Assembly: GCF_048773025.1 (NCBI RefSeq)
Contig: NC_133548.1
Coordinates: forward strand, 21,394,501 to 21,458,500
From: Camelus bactrianus
Taxonomy: Eukaryota > Chordata > Mammalia > Artiodactyla > Camelidae
Direction of reading: 5' to 3'
Length of the DNA stretch: 64,000 nucleotides
The notes under the pieces were generated by a model, which made no database searches, had not been told where the DNA came from, and saw nothing but the letters and a program-made list of their open reading frames with translations. The translations under genes and the position numbers were made by a program. This document shows, one piece after another, positions 46,411-57,539 of the stretch (positions are counted from its first letter, which is position 1; every line of letters starts with the position of its first letter).

Positions 46411-46650
46411 TGTAGAAGCAGGGGCTAGAGACATGCTGCATCGCTGGACTTGAAGATGAATGGAGGAGGGGGGCCACAAGCCAAGAAATGTGAGTGGCCT
46501 CTAGAAGCTGGAAAAGGAAGGAAAAGGATTCCGCCTAGAGCCTCTGAAAGGAAGCTGCCCTCTGCCAACACCCTACTTAGCCCAGCAAGACCCATGTCAG
46601 ACTTGTAACCTACAGAACTGTAAGAGGGTCCACTTGTGTGGTTTAAGCCT
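46411..46650 (+). mobile_element. MLT1 LTR, 3' half, fossil
   Basis: 'gaggggggccacaagccaag', 'gcctctagaagctggaaaag', 'ctctgccaacaccctactta' and 'ctacagaactgtaagagg' follow the 3' half of MLT1. The 5' half is missing. Confidence 0.7.
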
Positions 46651-46655
46651 ATATA

Positions 46656-46735
46656 TGTGTGTGTGTGTGTACTTGTGTACTTTTAAGCCTCTCTCTTTAT
46701 ATATATGTGTGTGTGTGTGTGAGTGTGTATGTAAA
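46656..46735 (+). repeat. Interrupted (TG)n/(TA)n microsatellite
   Basis: Two TG runs (46658-46670 and about 46707-46725), each led by 'tatatatg', sit at the end of the MLT1 fragment. Confidence 0.9.
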
Positions 46736-47039
46736 ATAGATTACTGAGTGAGGAAATGAAGGAATAAAAGGGATAAAGGAGTGACAGATGGATGAATGGC
46801 CTGATGGATAAAGAGAATGGAAATAAAGCATTAATGAAAAAAATCCTACCTTTTTACATGTTATTAATTCTAGGATCTACTTTTCCCCTAACCTCTTCTA
46901 GCTCTTGATTTATGTTTGTTGATTTCCTAAAAAGAGGTGAATAACTAAAAAAACACCTAATATAAGAATACTCTTTCAAAATATAAACATAAAATTTAGA
47001 AGTCGAGCCTTTTTTGGGTCCTGTTACATTAAAAGAAAC

Positions 47040-47180
47040 ATGAATGAACTGATGGTGGACAACAAGCTAGTCATTTAACTACTCTTGAGTCTCGTGTTCA
47101 CTTTACCAGTACTTACAATAGGGGGTTTAAACTAGATGATCTTTAACTTACTTCCTATTCTTTGATAATATCTTTTTATA
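47040..47180 (+). mobile_element. MIR-like fragment, near-duplicate of 45375-45530
   Basis: Shares with the earlier copy 'gtcatttaact', 'cactttaccag.acttacaata', 'ggggtttaaa', and 'tga.ctttaac' in the same order and orientation. Confidence 0.55.
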
Positions 47181-47204
47181 TGAAAAATACTGAAGCAAAG
47201 GAAA

Positions 47205-48168
47205 GTGTGCTGGTAATTCTCCCTCAGCCACCCCTCAGGTCAACCCCTTGGCCTTGTGTGCATTGCTCTATATTCTGGGACTCTGACCCCCACAGACTGC
47301 ATCACATGGGCTCCCGGCTTCGTGTCTTCCAAGAGTTCAGGGACACCCCATTGTATTGCACTTTGCTTTACTGCACTTCACAGATACTGAGGTGGTTTTT
47401 TTGTTTTGTTTTTTTAACAAATTGAAGGTTTATGGCAATCCTATATTGAGCAAGTCTATCGGTAACATTTTTCCAAGAGCATCTGCTCATTTCCTGTCTC
47501 TGCATCACATTTTGATAATTCTTGCAATATTTCAAACTGTTTCATTAATTTTATATTTGTTATGGTGATCTGTGATCAGTGACCTTTGCTATTTCTCCTA
47601 TGACTTGTGGAACATCCAGAGGATGGTTTGCATTTTTAGCAATAATTTTTACTTAAGATATGTACATTGTTTTCTTAGACATAATGCCATTGCATACTTA
47701 ATAGAATACAGTATATCATAAACACAGCTTTTATATGTACTGGGAAACCAAAACATTTGTGTGACTCATTTTATTGCCATATTCACTGCACCGCAGAGGT
47801 CTGGAGCTGAGCCCACGACATCTCCGAGGTGTGCCTGCACAGATACTGGGAGGCTCAGGCAGGAGATCAGACGATATGGGGAGAAAAGAGAAAACCTCTT
47901 GCCCCTTCTCCCTTTGGCTGTGGTTCCCTCACATCTGTATCTCCCCAGAGCAGCCTCTTCTCCTTGGCTTCAGCTCTCACTGGCCTTCGGTAATATTCTC
48001 TCCTGGTCCCTTCAGCCTCAGATTTGGCTACGGTTATTGCTGGAACTTGTCTCTAGGTACCTCACTACCCCACGCTTGTCTGCTTAATTAACCCTGCCCA
48101 CACCTCTTGAGCCACATTACATTCCCTTTATTTGTCCCATGTGTTTCCTGATAGGACCCTGACAAAGA
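47205..48168 (+). mobile_element. Old ERVL-style LTR split by Tigger1, fossil
   Basis: The left part has 'catcacatgggctcccggct'; the right part continues 'ctgggaggctcaggcaggag', 'ccacacctcttgagccacat', 'ccctttatttgtcccatgtg' and 'ttcctgataggaccctgac'. This is the order of an old mammalian ERVL-style LTR whose name I cannot fix. Positions 47346-47838 are the inserted Tigger1. Confidence 0.55.
47346..47838 (+). mobile_element. Tigger1 DNA transposon, internally deleted
   Basis: Starts with 'tattgcactttgctttactg', 'aaattgaaggtttatggcaa', 'gagcaagtctatcggtaaca' and 'ttatggtgatctgtgatcag' (Tigger1 5' region), then jumps to 'ttagcaataatttttactta', 'gtacattgttttcttagaca', 'tactgggaaaccaaaacatt' and ends 'tctccgaggtgtgcctg' (Tigger1 3' region). 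The transposase gene is deleted between the two. The very first bases of the left inverted repeat are lost. Confidence 0.88.
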
Positions 48169-48244
48169 GCATAAATATATTAGAATATGCATTCATGAAA
48201 GAGTTTAGAACCCACTGACAGCATCCAGTGGAGTGATTATGACA

Positions 48245-48270
48245 TTAATGTACAACCACTTGTACATTAA
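48245..48270. repeat. Perfect 11-bp hairpin
   Basis: TTAATGTACAA (48245-48255), loop CCAC, TTGTACATTAA (48260-48270). Confidence 0.95.
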
Positions 48271-48832
48271 CATCCTCCAAATTTTCCACTGTGGGGGATC
48301 CATGTGTTCAAAGTGTTGGTCAGGATGCCCCAGGCTTGGCCCTCTCTTTGATCGTGGTGACACTGCCATTCATTGTTCTGACCATATTAACAAAGATGGG
48401 TCAAAGAGTGATCTTTTCCAAAGTAACAGGTTACTTCTGTATTTAAAATGATGGTTAGAGCCTTTCACTCTTGCCTATCCTGGGAGCCTGTATTTGTGAT
48501 TTGTTGGCAGTTGCAGCCATTTTTTTTTTCTGAAGGTGTGAAAACAAAAGCAAAAACAACAAAAATACTTAAACTCCAAACATATAATCTTATACTCTGT
48601 AGACTTGGGTGCTAGAAGGAAATTATTTTGCATCAGGATGTGAACTGTGTCCATTAGAATGTTTACCAGAAAGCACTCCTGATACACACCACTACTTAAT
48701 ACCAAAACCTTTTGCACACAGTAGGTCAAATTTGTTACTCTGAAATTAGTATGTATGGACATTTTAAGAGGACTTAAGTTTTCCATTTTTTTCCCCAAAA
48801 CAACAGTCAGTTATTTTTAAAATGATATACAA

Positions 48833-49310
48833 TGTACTAGCCTCTTAGGGCCGCCATTGCAAATTACCACGACCTAGGTGGCTTAAAACAAAAGGTACTT
48901 ATTCTCCAATAGATGTGAGGGCCAGGAATCCGAAAATTAAGGTGTTAACAGGATTGGTTCCTTCTGGGAGGCTCTAAATGAGAAACCATTCACGCCTCTC
49001 TCCTAGCATCAGGTGACTGCCAGCAACCTCCGGCTTGTATCTCCACAGCTCTAACCTTTGCCTCTCTTTTCACATGGCTTTCCCCACTGGATGCTTCTGT
49101 GTCTCAAGTCTCACTCTCCTTTCCCTTGTAATGACACCAATAATCACATTCAGGACTAATCCTAAATCCAGGATGATCTAACCTCAAGATCCTTAAATTC
49201 ATTCATCCACAAAGACCCCATTCTCAAATAAGATCACATTCACAGGAATGGGGGTTAGTACTGGATATACCACTTGGTGGTGGGGTAGGGGGACACTGTT
49301 CAACCCACTT
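48833..49310 (-). mobile_element. MLT1 MaLR LTR, antisense, fossil
   Basis: 'gccgccattgcaaattacca', 'ggtggcttaaaacaaaaggt', 'gttccttctgggaggctcta', 'aagaccccattctcaaataa', 'agatcacattcacaggaatg' and 'gacactgttcaacccactt'. Full-length antisense MLT1 (B/C group). Confidence 0.87.
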
Positions 49311-50169
49311 CATATTCTGCTGTACATGGTTGTATGTTGTAGCATCCTCTGGGATCTCACTGTTATAAAGAATTGAGCCTGTGAAATGATAATCAGATTT
49401 GATTATGCTAGGAGACTAATTTCTGAAAATTCTAAAAGCTTTCTCTTAGTGGAACAGATTTTTGCCTTGATGCATGAACATCTGCTCATGTCTCATAAAA
49501 TAATTTGTACTCTTACAAATGGAAAATGATCATGAACTCAGACAGGTGGCTCTTCTTATGGGAAAAGATCCAGAACTCCCTAAATTTCCCTTTAAAACCC
49601 AAGTGATGTTGAAGGATATCACAGTCTGTCTTTAGATTGACACACTGTCTCAGAAAAACAATGTGTGTGCCAGCTATGGGTTTTAAGGTCGTTCATTCTT
49701 ATATGTTTTCTTCCCTTTGTGTTTCCAGGTTATCAATCTTCTAGATTCGGGAGCCATCTATTTCTATTATAGCACAACTCAATTTCTTCTGACCTCCTGG
49801 TTACAGTTAAAATTCTCTGATCTGTATCTCAGGAAGTGAGTTTATCAATGACTATATACCTAACACCTTTCCATTCCTTGTGTCTCTCAGTGACATTAAA
49901 AGTAAAATTTCTTAAAAAATGGATATTTACTCTTAACTCTTCTTCTGTCAAGACCAGAAGGTGATGGAAATTGAGACTGACTGAAAAATATTTACTTATT
50001 TTAAACCCAGAGTTGATATTTAAGTGAATAAGTGATTGACTGAATGAAGAGAATAAATGAACACAAGGAAACAAAATAAAAGAAAATTTAACATAATATT
50101 TATTGTGTGCATAGGATATGTGATACTTGTGGGAAAAGTAATAAAATTTAGCATCTGTGGAAAATTAAC
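49311..50169. other. Unassigned unique DNA
   Basis: No repeat family or gene recognised. Confidence 0.4.
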
Positions 50170-50330
50170 TACACACTGATCTAGTTATAAGGACTATGGT
50201 TTAATATTTCATCATTAATTTCAGCATGACCTTGAGCAAACCTCTCTACCTCATTAAATCACAACACTTCTTAATTATAAAATGATGGGTTTGTACTAGA
50301 TCACTTCGAGACCCTTTTAGCTTTTGAAAG
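50170..50330 (+). mobile_element. MIR SINE
   Basis: 'cagcatgaccttgagcaaac', 'ctctctacctcattaaatca', 'gatgggtttgtactagatca' and 'cttcgagacccttttagctt' follow MIR. Confidence 0.65.
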
Positions 50331-51084
50331 CTTATGGTCAGATATTAACAAATATGTTAGAAATAGAACACACAGAAAATGTTCATCTGAGGCGTCTGAC
50401 GCTATCACCGGAAATGAATATTTTCTAGGTTATGATTTTCATAGTATTACTCTATCTTCAATGATATGTAAGTCTACCTGAGCCTAGCTTATCCCTTCAA
50501 AGCGTTATATTACTGGAGAGACTGGATTTGGTTCTACTGACATAAAGAATAATTGCTGGCTCCTCTGGCTGTACTGAGTGACTTACGCGACAAGAGAGAA
50601 GAGCTGCTGCAGATACTCCACATTGTTCCCCACTGTAAACATCAGGTGCATAAGACAGTCAACATTTTCATGAGTATTTGTGCAAATTCTCCCCACTTAA
50701 ATGAATTGTAATCTACATATTAAGTAAATATTTTGTTTGTTTTAGAATTTGCTATAATTCCTGATTACATATTTGAATAAATCCAGAGGCAATTTTTTTT
50801 TTTAATTTGCTTACAACAAGCAGTTCAGGATTAAGTGATTTATACCATTGGAAGGAATCAAGAGTGACGGAAAACTGGAAATATACACCTTCTTTCAAAA
50901 CTGAAGCCCTGACTCTCTCCCTCCAGATCGCCCTTAAATGACTATTTGGCACCAACTCTTAGCATCTTTTTGCAGCTAGAGATGTGTTGGGGGAAATGTC
51001 ATTGTTTTCCTCACTTTAAACAAATACTCAGCATCTAGACATTTAAATTATTGGCACTGAATTTAACAAAACATTTTTGTGCAC
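50331..51084. other. Unassigned unique DNA
   Basis: No repeat family or gene recognised. Confidence 0.4.
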
Positions 51085-51480
51085 AGTGTTCTCCTAGCTT
51101 CTATAAGGTATACAAACATAGCAGATTTCTGACCTCCCATGATTTATATATAGCAGCTTGAATAAAAGATTAACATAATACAAGCAATAATCATACAAAT
51201 ATTATCTACAGAGGAGGAACAGATAAAGTTTCGAGGGCCTTAAAGAAAGAAGACATGAGTATTGAGAAATATTCAGAAAAGAATAATGGGAAAGGTGTCA
51301 GATTTTCTACGCCTTGAAAAATGAGTGGATTCCAACAGACAGCAGTGAGAAGGGGTACAACCTTGATGTGACTGAAGTATGACAGATGGAACGTGTATTG
51401 AAAAATAAGACTAAAATGATAGATTGGGATGAACAAGTAGGTGGCCTTGAACGTCATGCTAAGCCTGAGAAAATGACTTT
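51085..51480 (-). mobile_element. L2 fragment, antisense
   Basis: The plus strand follows antisense L2: 'tataaggtatacaaacatag', 'agaaagaagacatgagtatt', 'gggaaaggtgtcagat', and later 'agtaggtggccttgaacgtc' and 'actttgggagcatgttggaa'. Confidence 0.55.
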
Positions 51481-53154
51481 GGGAGCATGTTGGAAGGTGA
51501 GTTAATATGGATGCTCAAAGACTAAGGGTTTGTGGAATTAGAAATGGAAAGGGGGAAAATTCAAGAAGAAACTACTGCAGAAGTAAAACTAAAATTTGCA
51601 GTCATATATCTCGTCACACACATTTGCATAACAATACTTTGCACTCTATTATTACCCCAAATAATGTTTTTCATCACTAAATGCTTAATAAGCACTCATT
51701 AGGATTAATAAGTCAGACAGAGACGATATGCCAATTGCAAGTTTTCAGGTGCTTTGCATAAATATAATTTGCCCTGCTGCGTAAATGTTCTAGACACTTT
51801 CTGCACTTTTTGTATTTAGAAGAGGCTTGTCATTTCTTGTCATTGTTATTTAACCTCTCTGTTGTCTGACAGTTTTCCAAGATGACTTATCTGCCATGTT
51901 TCAAGGCATCTGTGCCTGACAGATCAAGAACTGGGGAGTGTTTGTAGTAATATCCCCTTTTTTCCCCCATCATAACATGTCCTACATCTTGGGTCATCAT
52001 TCAGGATATCAATAGCATCGCTATTGTGTATTTGCTTATTTTCTCTCGACAGTGTTCTCAGACTTGGTAAGTGGTCCCACCTTGGTGTGGAAGGAAAGTA
52101 CGTATTTTTAAGCTTGTATGGACGTTTATAAAACGTTCACTTGCTACAACGACTTAAATAGGAAACATGGGTTATTGGTCTCAAATCACAAATTTGAGAC
52201 CAAAACTTTTAAGATTTCTTTCTCAGACTCTCTTTTATTCTTTTGCAATCCTTTGTTGTTGCTCGTTAGCTTAGCTTTACCCCTGGGAATTTCTTATTGT
52301 TGATGTATCAGAAGTAACTCACACAGAATTATTAATGTGTCAAATATTCTCAGACCTAAGATTTACCCCTTTTCTCTTTCAGGGTTCTGTTTGATAGAAT
52401 ACCCATCTCCCCAAATAATACCTAAAACAAGACCATTTATTAATACTCTAACAATTGCCTAATAAGTTTAAAATGCATGTTTTGATAAAAATTCACTTAC
52501 AAAGCATGGATTAGGTTTATGGTGAAAGCAGGATCTCTTATTTTCCTGCCCTGAAATTAAAAACAATCTACAGTTTAAGGCTGACCTGCCTTATTCAGTT
52601 GTAGGCAGAAGAGCCTGTAAATAGTCAAAGTATAAGAAGTTTCCCTCTGTGGGGATGTCCCGTCTGGTCTTCTCAATATAAAAACACAGGAAGTTCAAGG
52701 ACATTCAAAAGGGCGAGAACAGAACACCTGCTGTCCCAGTGCACAGATCAAAGAGACAGGAGCTGACTTCTTGGTCTGAGAAGCATAAGCCTATACCCCA
52801 ATGAAACGAGAACCCATACATACTTGTCATGCTCAAAACAAGGAGGTTGGCTATTTCCCCACAGAGTTAGGATATGAAGTGAAGATTCAGTAGTTCCCCT
52901 CCTAGATGCTTCTTCCAAAAGAAGAGAAGATGTAAGTCTCATCTTCCATGAGCTAACATACGGCAAATAATGTGTTCCTTCTTACACAATTAAGTACCAA
53001 TTGACAAGTTTAAACTTTTGTTTAAGAATTAAATAGAAGGAGGCATACCTAACTGGTAACACATTTGGTGTTGGAGGATAATTTTCCATAAATCTCTCAT
53101 GTTTCTACAGACATAGATATTAACAGTTAATTTGTTTCAGACTATCTTTTAAAA
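51481..53154. other. Unique DNA, possible regulatory stretch 51590-52060
   Basis: No repeat recognised. 51590-52060 has an octamer 'atttgcat' at about 51621, ATTA-rich sites near 51697-51712 and several 'ctgacag' motifs near 51868 and 51916. This clustering is compatible with an enhancer but not proof. Confidence 0.35.
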
Positions 53155-53645
53155 AATGATTGCATGAGCAAATCACTTTGGAAAGAGGGAGACAGTGACC
53201 CCTCTGGATCACATTTACTTAAATTCCAGGCTAATAAAGATAGAAATGTCTCCCTCCCTTGGAAGCATTACAGACAGTAAAGATAGAGACATTTCTCTCT
53301 GCTCTCCAGAGCCGATTCACTTGCATTCCAGGTGAGCAAGGTAATATCTCCCTCCCAGCAGACTGGCCAGCAGCTCCTGCATAAGACCGGAGCTTTCTAA
53401 TCTCAGGGTTCTTCTTCAATAATGCACCCTCACTGCAGGCGCAGACAAGATCTTGCTTTCACTGCATTGCCCTGTGGGAACTGGAGCTCGAGGAACAAGC
53501 ACCACGATGATACTCTGGCTAGGGCTATGGCTTGAGTAATAATCTGTCTTTGTCTTTCTGCCAGTAACTATGAACCTGCAACAGGCTAACTGGTTGGCTT
53601 TGGCGCAGTGTCAACTCAGACTGTTTAGAGTTCCCGGCATGACAG
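53155..53645 (+). mobile_element. Possible LTR, family unknown, fossil
   Basis: The right part has a U5-like layout ('ataatctgtctttgtctttc') and ends near 'cggcatgaca'. Two partly similar blocks occur inside ('aaattccaggctaataaag' and 'gcattccaggtgagcaagg', each followed by 'tctccctcc'). Ends are not proven. Confidence 0.4.
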
Positions 53646-53764
53646 TTTAACGGATTTCTCTTTAATAATGTAAGGAAGAACACAAAATATTAATTTGAAG
53701 ATAAAAAAATTGAAATTGATGTTTATTGAAGTCACATACATTCTATTTCTTAATCTTCACAATG

Positions 53765-53890
53765 ACTTAAACATTTTGTCTGTAAAAGCAGGGAATTTCT
53801 CTTTTATTCTGCCCATTTCCTCCAGTATCGAGAGCAGAGTCTGGTACAAAACAGATGCTCAGTAAGTATCTGTTCCATGAAAAAAAAGTG
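53765..53890 (+). mobile_element. L2 3' end
   Basis: 'tctgtaaaagcagggaattt', 'cagagtctggtacaaaacag' and 'gctcagtaagtatctgttcc' are L2 3' end phrases. Confidence 0.75.
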
Positions 53891-53929
53891 AATGGATAAA
53901 CATGAGGGATAAAGCACTTTTTTTAAAAG

Positions 53930-54065
53930 ATGGTAGATAACTGTTCAGAGAGGAGAAATGATTTTTCTTGAGCCACACAGCTAATAATTAGCAGATCTGG
54001 AATTGGTGCCCAAATCAATCAAACTGCATAGTTAGATCTGAATCATGTAGTTGATGCTGCTAGCC
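53930..54065 (-). mobile_element. MIR, antisense
   Basis: 'ttcttgagccacacagctaa', 'ttagcagatctggaattggt' follow antisense MIR. Confidence 0.72.
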
Positions 54066-55003
54066 CCTCATTTCATGCAAGTTTCTTCAACTAAACTGAA
54101 TCAAGTAACTGTATACTGAACTACTGGAATAACAAAATACAAAATGAAATAAATTATTTTCACCATACACATGTATTTACACCCTACATGCAGAAATCAC
54201 AGTTACTTTCACACCTGTACCTTGAAATTGTACTTAATGTACCTAATTACATGTAAACATTTTAGGTAATACATCTCTGTATTAGACTAGTCAACATATA
54301 CAAAAAAGAACATTCCCTTAACCCATGGAGAATATTTCTTTTAAAAAAATTGTACATAGATTAACCAGGAATTTCCCTGTGGCACTCATTTATATGGTAA
54401 TAAGTTCTTTTTCAGAAAGACTCGGAGCTTTCTTGTAACATTATTTAAACAACCCTCAAATCACAGTTGAATAGAAAATGCATCTACAAATTTTTCATGA
54501 AAGGAGGGTCACACTAATCAGGTGTACTCATAATTTCATGATAAAAGACTGAAAGTCCTCATAAATTTAGCTTGGGAAAAAGAATTTAAAGTAGTCTGTC
54601 TACCATCCATTTTCCTCCCAATTACTGGGGACCCTCTAGGGACAGAAACAAGGTAGACAATCCAGTCTAATCTCCTTGTGAACATTCTGCCAACTGAACC
54701 TTCTAGTAAATAAAACAGAGAGAATACATCTTTATGGAGTGTTCTTCGAGGCATCACAAATTTAGGATTGCTTATGGTGAAGAAACCTGGAAGCTATGAC
54801 ACAAGGAATCACGGCTACCTGGAGAGTGTCGAGTAAGCTCTACAATTAGAGCTTATGTTAATAACCGAAGTGCTTCCCACTGGGTGAGGCATATGTCTGA
54901 AGTTAATGAAGAACGAAAGGACACAGATCTGCCCTAAATGTCTGAGACCTCTCCCTGTTTTGCCTGTGTTTTAAAAAAAATAAAAAAAAGAAAAAGAAAA
55001 AAC
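54066..55003. other. Unassigned DNA ending in an A-rich tract
   Basis: No repeat recognised apart from the A-rich run 54971-55002. Confidence 0.4.
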
Positions 55004-55066
55004 TTTTTTTTAAGTTGAAGCATAGTTGGTTTACAATATTGCATGAGTTTCAGGTGTACAGCAATG
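55004..55066 (-). mobile_element. Short L1 3' end, antisense
   Basis: T run followed by 'aagttgaagcatagttggtt' and 'catgagtttcaggtgtacag', which is the antisense L1 3' UTR start commonly seen in cetartiodactyls. Only about 60 bases. Confidence 0.7.
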
Positions 55067-57261
55067 CCTGCACCTCTTGACTGTTTTCATCTTTACAATG
55101 ATTCATAAAGCTTGTCCTGAGTAAGAACTCTAGTTTGTGTGATTCTTATTCAACTGTCTGGTCTTTTGCAGTAGCTACATTTATTTTTCTTTATTTTTAA
55201 GTTAGAGTAAAAAAGAACTCAATGATACATATATTATTTAGCAAAATGCATTATATGAATGTGATTTCATCCCTGGAACCTACAGGAAATGCTGCCAAGT
55301 CTCAACCCACCAATGGGTTTAACCAGTAATTGCTTATGTCATATACTTAGAGCATTCCAGATAAACAGTGTCCTGTATGTTCTGCTGGCTGTTTACACTA
55401 TTTTTTTTGGCTACCGATCCAGAAGCATCTCTGAAACATTTTTGTACCACAGTGACTCTCCCGACCCTCTGTTTACAGAGATCAACAGAGCTGTTATAGA
55501 CTGACAGTGCTCCTTGGTGGGAAGGAACACAATTCTGTCTTAATCCAGCATCACTTTTCACTTACACCTGTTTTCTCCCTTGTGTTCTTCTTTGGGCAGA
55601 TTTTATTTATCACCTCAGATTTCTTCTTCTCAAAAATAAGCACAGGACTTCTTGTTATTAAATTGAAATTAATGTCATCATGCATAGGAAAGCACGATTT
55701 GTAAACAAGTGTGGGTGGTTTTTGAACTCTCAGAAGTATGAACTGTTTCCCAGCTATGGACTCTGGGAGGACAGAGTTTCCCTTTTGCCTGGCTACACCT
55801 GCAGTAATGTCAGATTGCTTCATTTCCTCTCTCTCTCATCCGTCTATCTGATAAAGGTTTAAAACAGAATGAAAGAGTGAAGTAGATTTTCTTAAATGAT
55901 TACATACCTATAGAAATATGTTAAAATATTAATGACATTAACATTTCAGAATTTTCCTTATCACATTTGTACCCCTTATATTTGTTATGTAAATAGTGGC
56001 TTGGAGCACATTTCCAAACTATTGCAAAACTGAGTGTATCAGTTCAAGTGGAGATTTATTTTTATTTGTGCATCACTTTAATATATTCAATGAGTGTGGT
56101 TCCATCCCATATGGATACTCAGGGAAATGCTATAAGTATAAGAAACTATGTGGTGTTAAGTCCCCTTTAACGAAGTAAATAAATCAAAATAACACTGGTA
56201 AATAAATGGCTATCATTTGACAAGTCACATAAATTGCTTTACCCAGGAAGAACAAGTTTGACCGAGATTAAGTGTCACAAAATAGTGAGACCGTTGCCTT
56301 GCAGAAGTCCCCTAAGAGAAATACAAGTGTTTCAATTATGTCTGAACCCTAAATTACTTGAGAAATATTTAGAGGCTCTCCCATACTAAGGGAGATGGGA
56401 TAATACTCTGATTAAGTTCTAGCCAATTATCAAGAGTAAGTCAGAATCATTTTAGAACCCAAACTAGTTGGTTGGATAGTTCATTTCCAACAGCCCACCA
56501 CGGCATAATCCTGCTGCAGCCATCTGCATCATAAGATAACTTGATTCCCAGGTTTATTACTGAAACACCATAGCAATGTGAGTAAATTTGCCAGAGTGAT
56601 TTCCCTGCGGTCACACGTTTATTTAGCCAAACAAATGGCTGTGCTTGCGGTGGGCAGCAGATGTCGCTGGTGGCAGGGTACAACATCATCTGAAGCATCT
56701 TTTCTCTGATTGCAACTGAGAGGGAGTGGCAGTGTGAAAGGAGCTGAGTAATTTAAACTTTACAAGGACTATCCGTTTGTTCCTTAAATTCTCCTATGAT
56801 TCCCGTTAAATTGCGTCCCCAGATTTCCCCTGAATAGGGATACAGTCCTGTTGCTCTCCATTTGGAACGGTGCCTAGCAGCAATCAATAATTCAAACAAA
56901 TACAACACTGGGGTTTTGCGGAGGGCTTCTCTCAACGTGACTACCCGTGTGTGCCCAGGGTGGCCCTCACACCCTCACTGACTCTTCCCTGTCCCTATGG
57001 TACGAAGCTCATTCCATATGTTAAACATATGTCTCTGAAGAATAGTCTTCTGAGTTCTGAGCTGGCTGAAGGTTCCGTTATATCTAGTGTCAAGAGCTTC
57101 TTCCTATCTTTGAATTTATTTCTCTATGCACCATCACCACCTCCAGCTTATGATATTCTTGCTTCCCAAGGAAGAAACTTACGGCTGATATTGTACTTTA
57201 GTTCATACAACGCCCCCAAAACAACTCTTTTTGTTTGAGAGTTACAGTATGAAGGCTAGAA
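55067..57261. other. Unassigned unique DNA, 2.2 kb
   Basis: No repeat family or exon recognised. A CTCF-like motif is listed at 56654-56667. A perfect 17-base palindrome lies near 57017-57033 (catatgtt-a-aacatatg). Confidence 0.4.
56654..56667 (+). promoter_or_regulatory. CTCF-like core motif
   Basis: gcagcagatgtcgc agrees with the CTCF core CCASYAGRKGGCRS at 12 of 14 positions. The two mismatches are at the first base and at the second G of the GGC. It lies in unique sequence with a higher GC content. One hit of this quality in 64 kb is not strong evidence of binding. Confidence 0.3.
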
Positions 57262-57530
57262 AGCTTATCTGGCAGCCAGGAGTGGCTAAGTGATGCAGTT
57301 CTGTCCAAGCAAATATAATTGGAGATATGCTGGAGTCGCCCTACCCATGCCTCTTTCTTTTTGCCTGGAATCTTGTACATGGTCACACTGCAGCAGCCAT
57401 TTTGTGACCATGAGGGAAAGGGAAAGAGAAATCCAGAGTCTCAGACTGGTATCAGCAGACATTTGCCTTCTGGTTTCCTGCTATTTGAAGAATGAGGTCC
57501 CCATTTTCAAATGAAAGTAAATTTATCTGT
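57262..57530 (+). mobile_element. Old ERVL/MaLR-style LTR fragment, fossil
   Basis: 'tctggcagccaggagtggct', 'agcagccattttgtgaccat', 'gagggaaagggaaagagaaa' and a 3' part with 'gctatttgaagaatgag' follow old LTR families of this kind. Subfamily not resolved. Confidence 0.55.
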
Positions 57531-57539
57531 TATTTGCAG

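Noticed and set aside
47761-48091. Two overlapping plus-strand frames above 100 codons
   Set aside because: They cover the end of Tigger1 and the old LTR; no gene.
48475-48798. 107-codon minus-strand open frame
   Set aside because: Phe/Cys run from an A/C-rich stretch and no recognisable motif; most likely chance.
57017-57033. 17-base palindrome catatgtt-a-aacatatg
   Set aside because: Composed of CATATG steps that are common in AT-rich DNA; too short and simple to single out.
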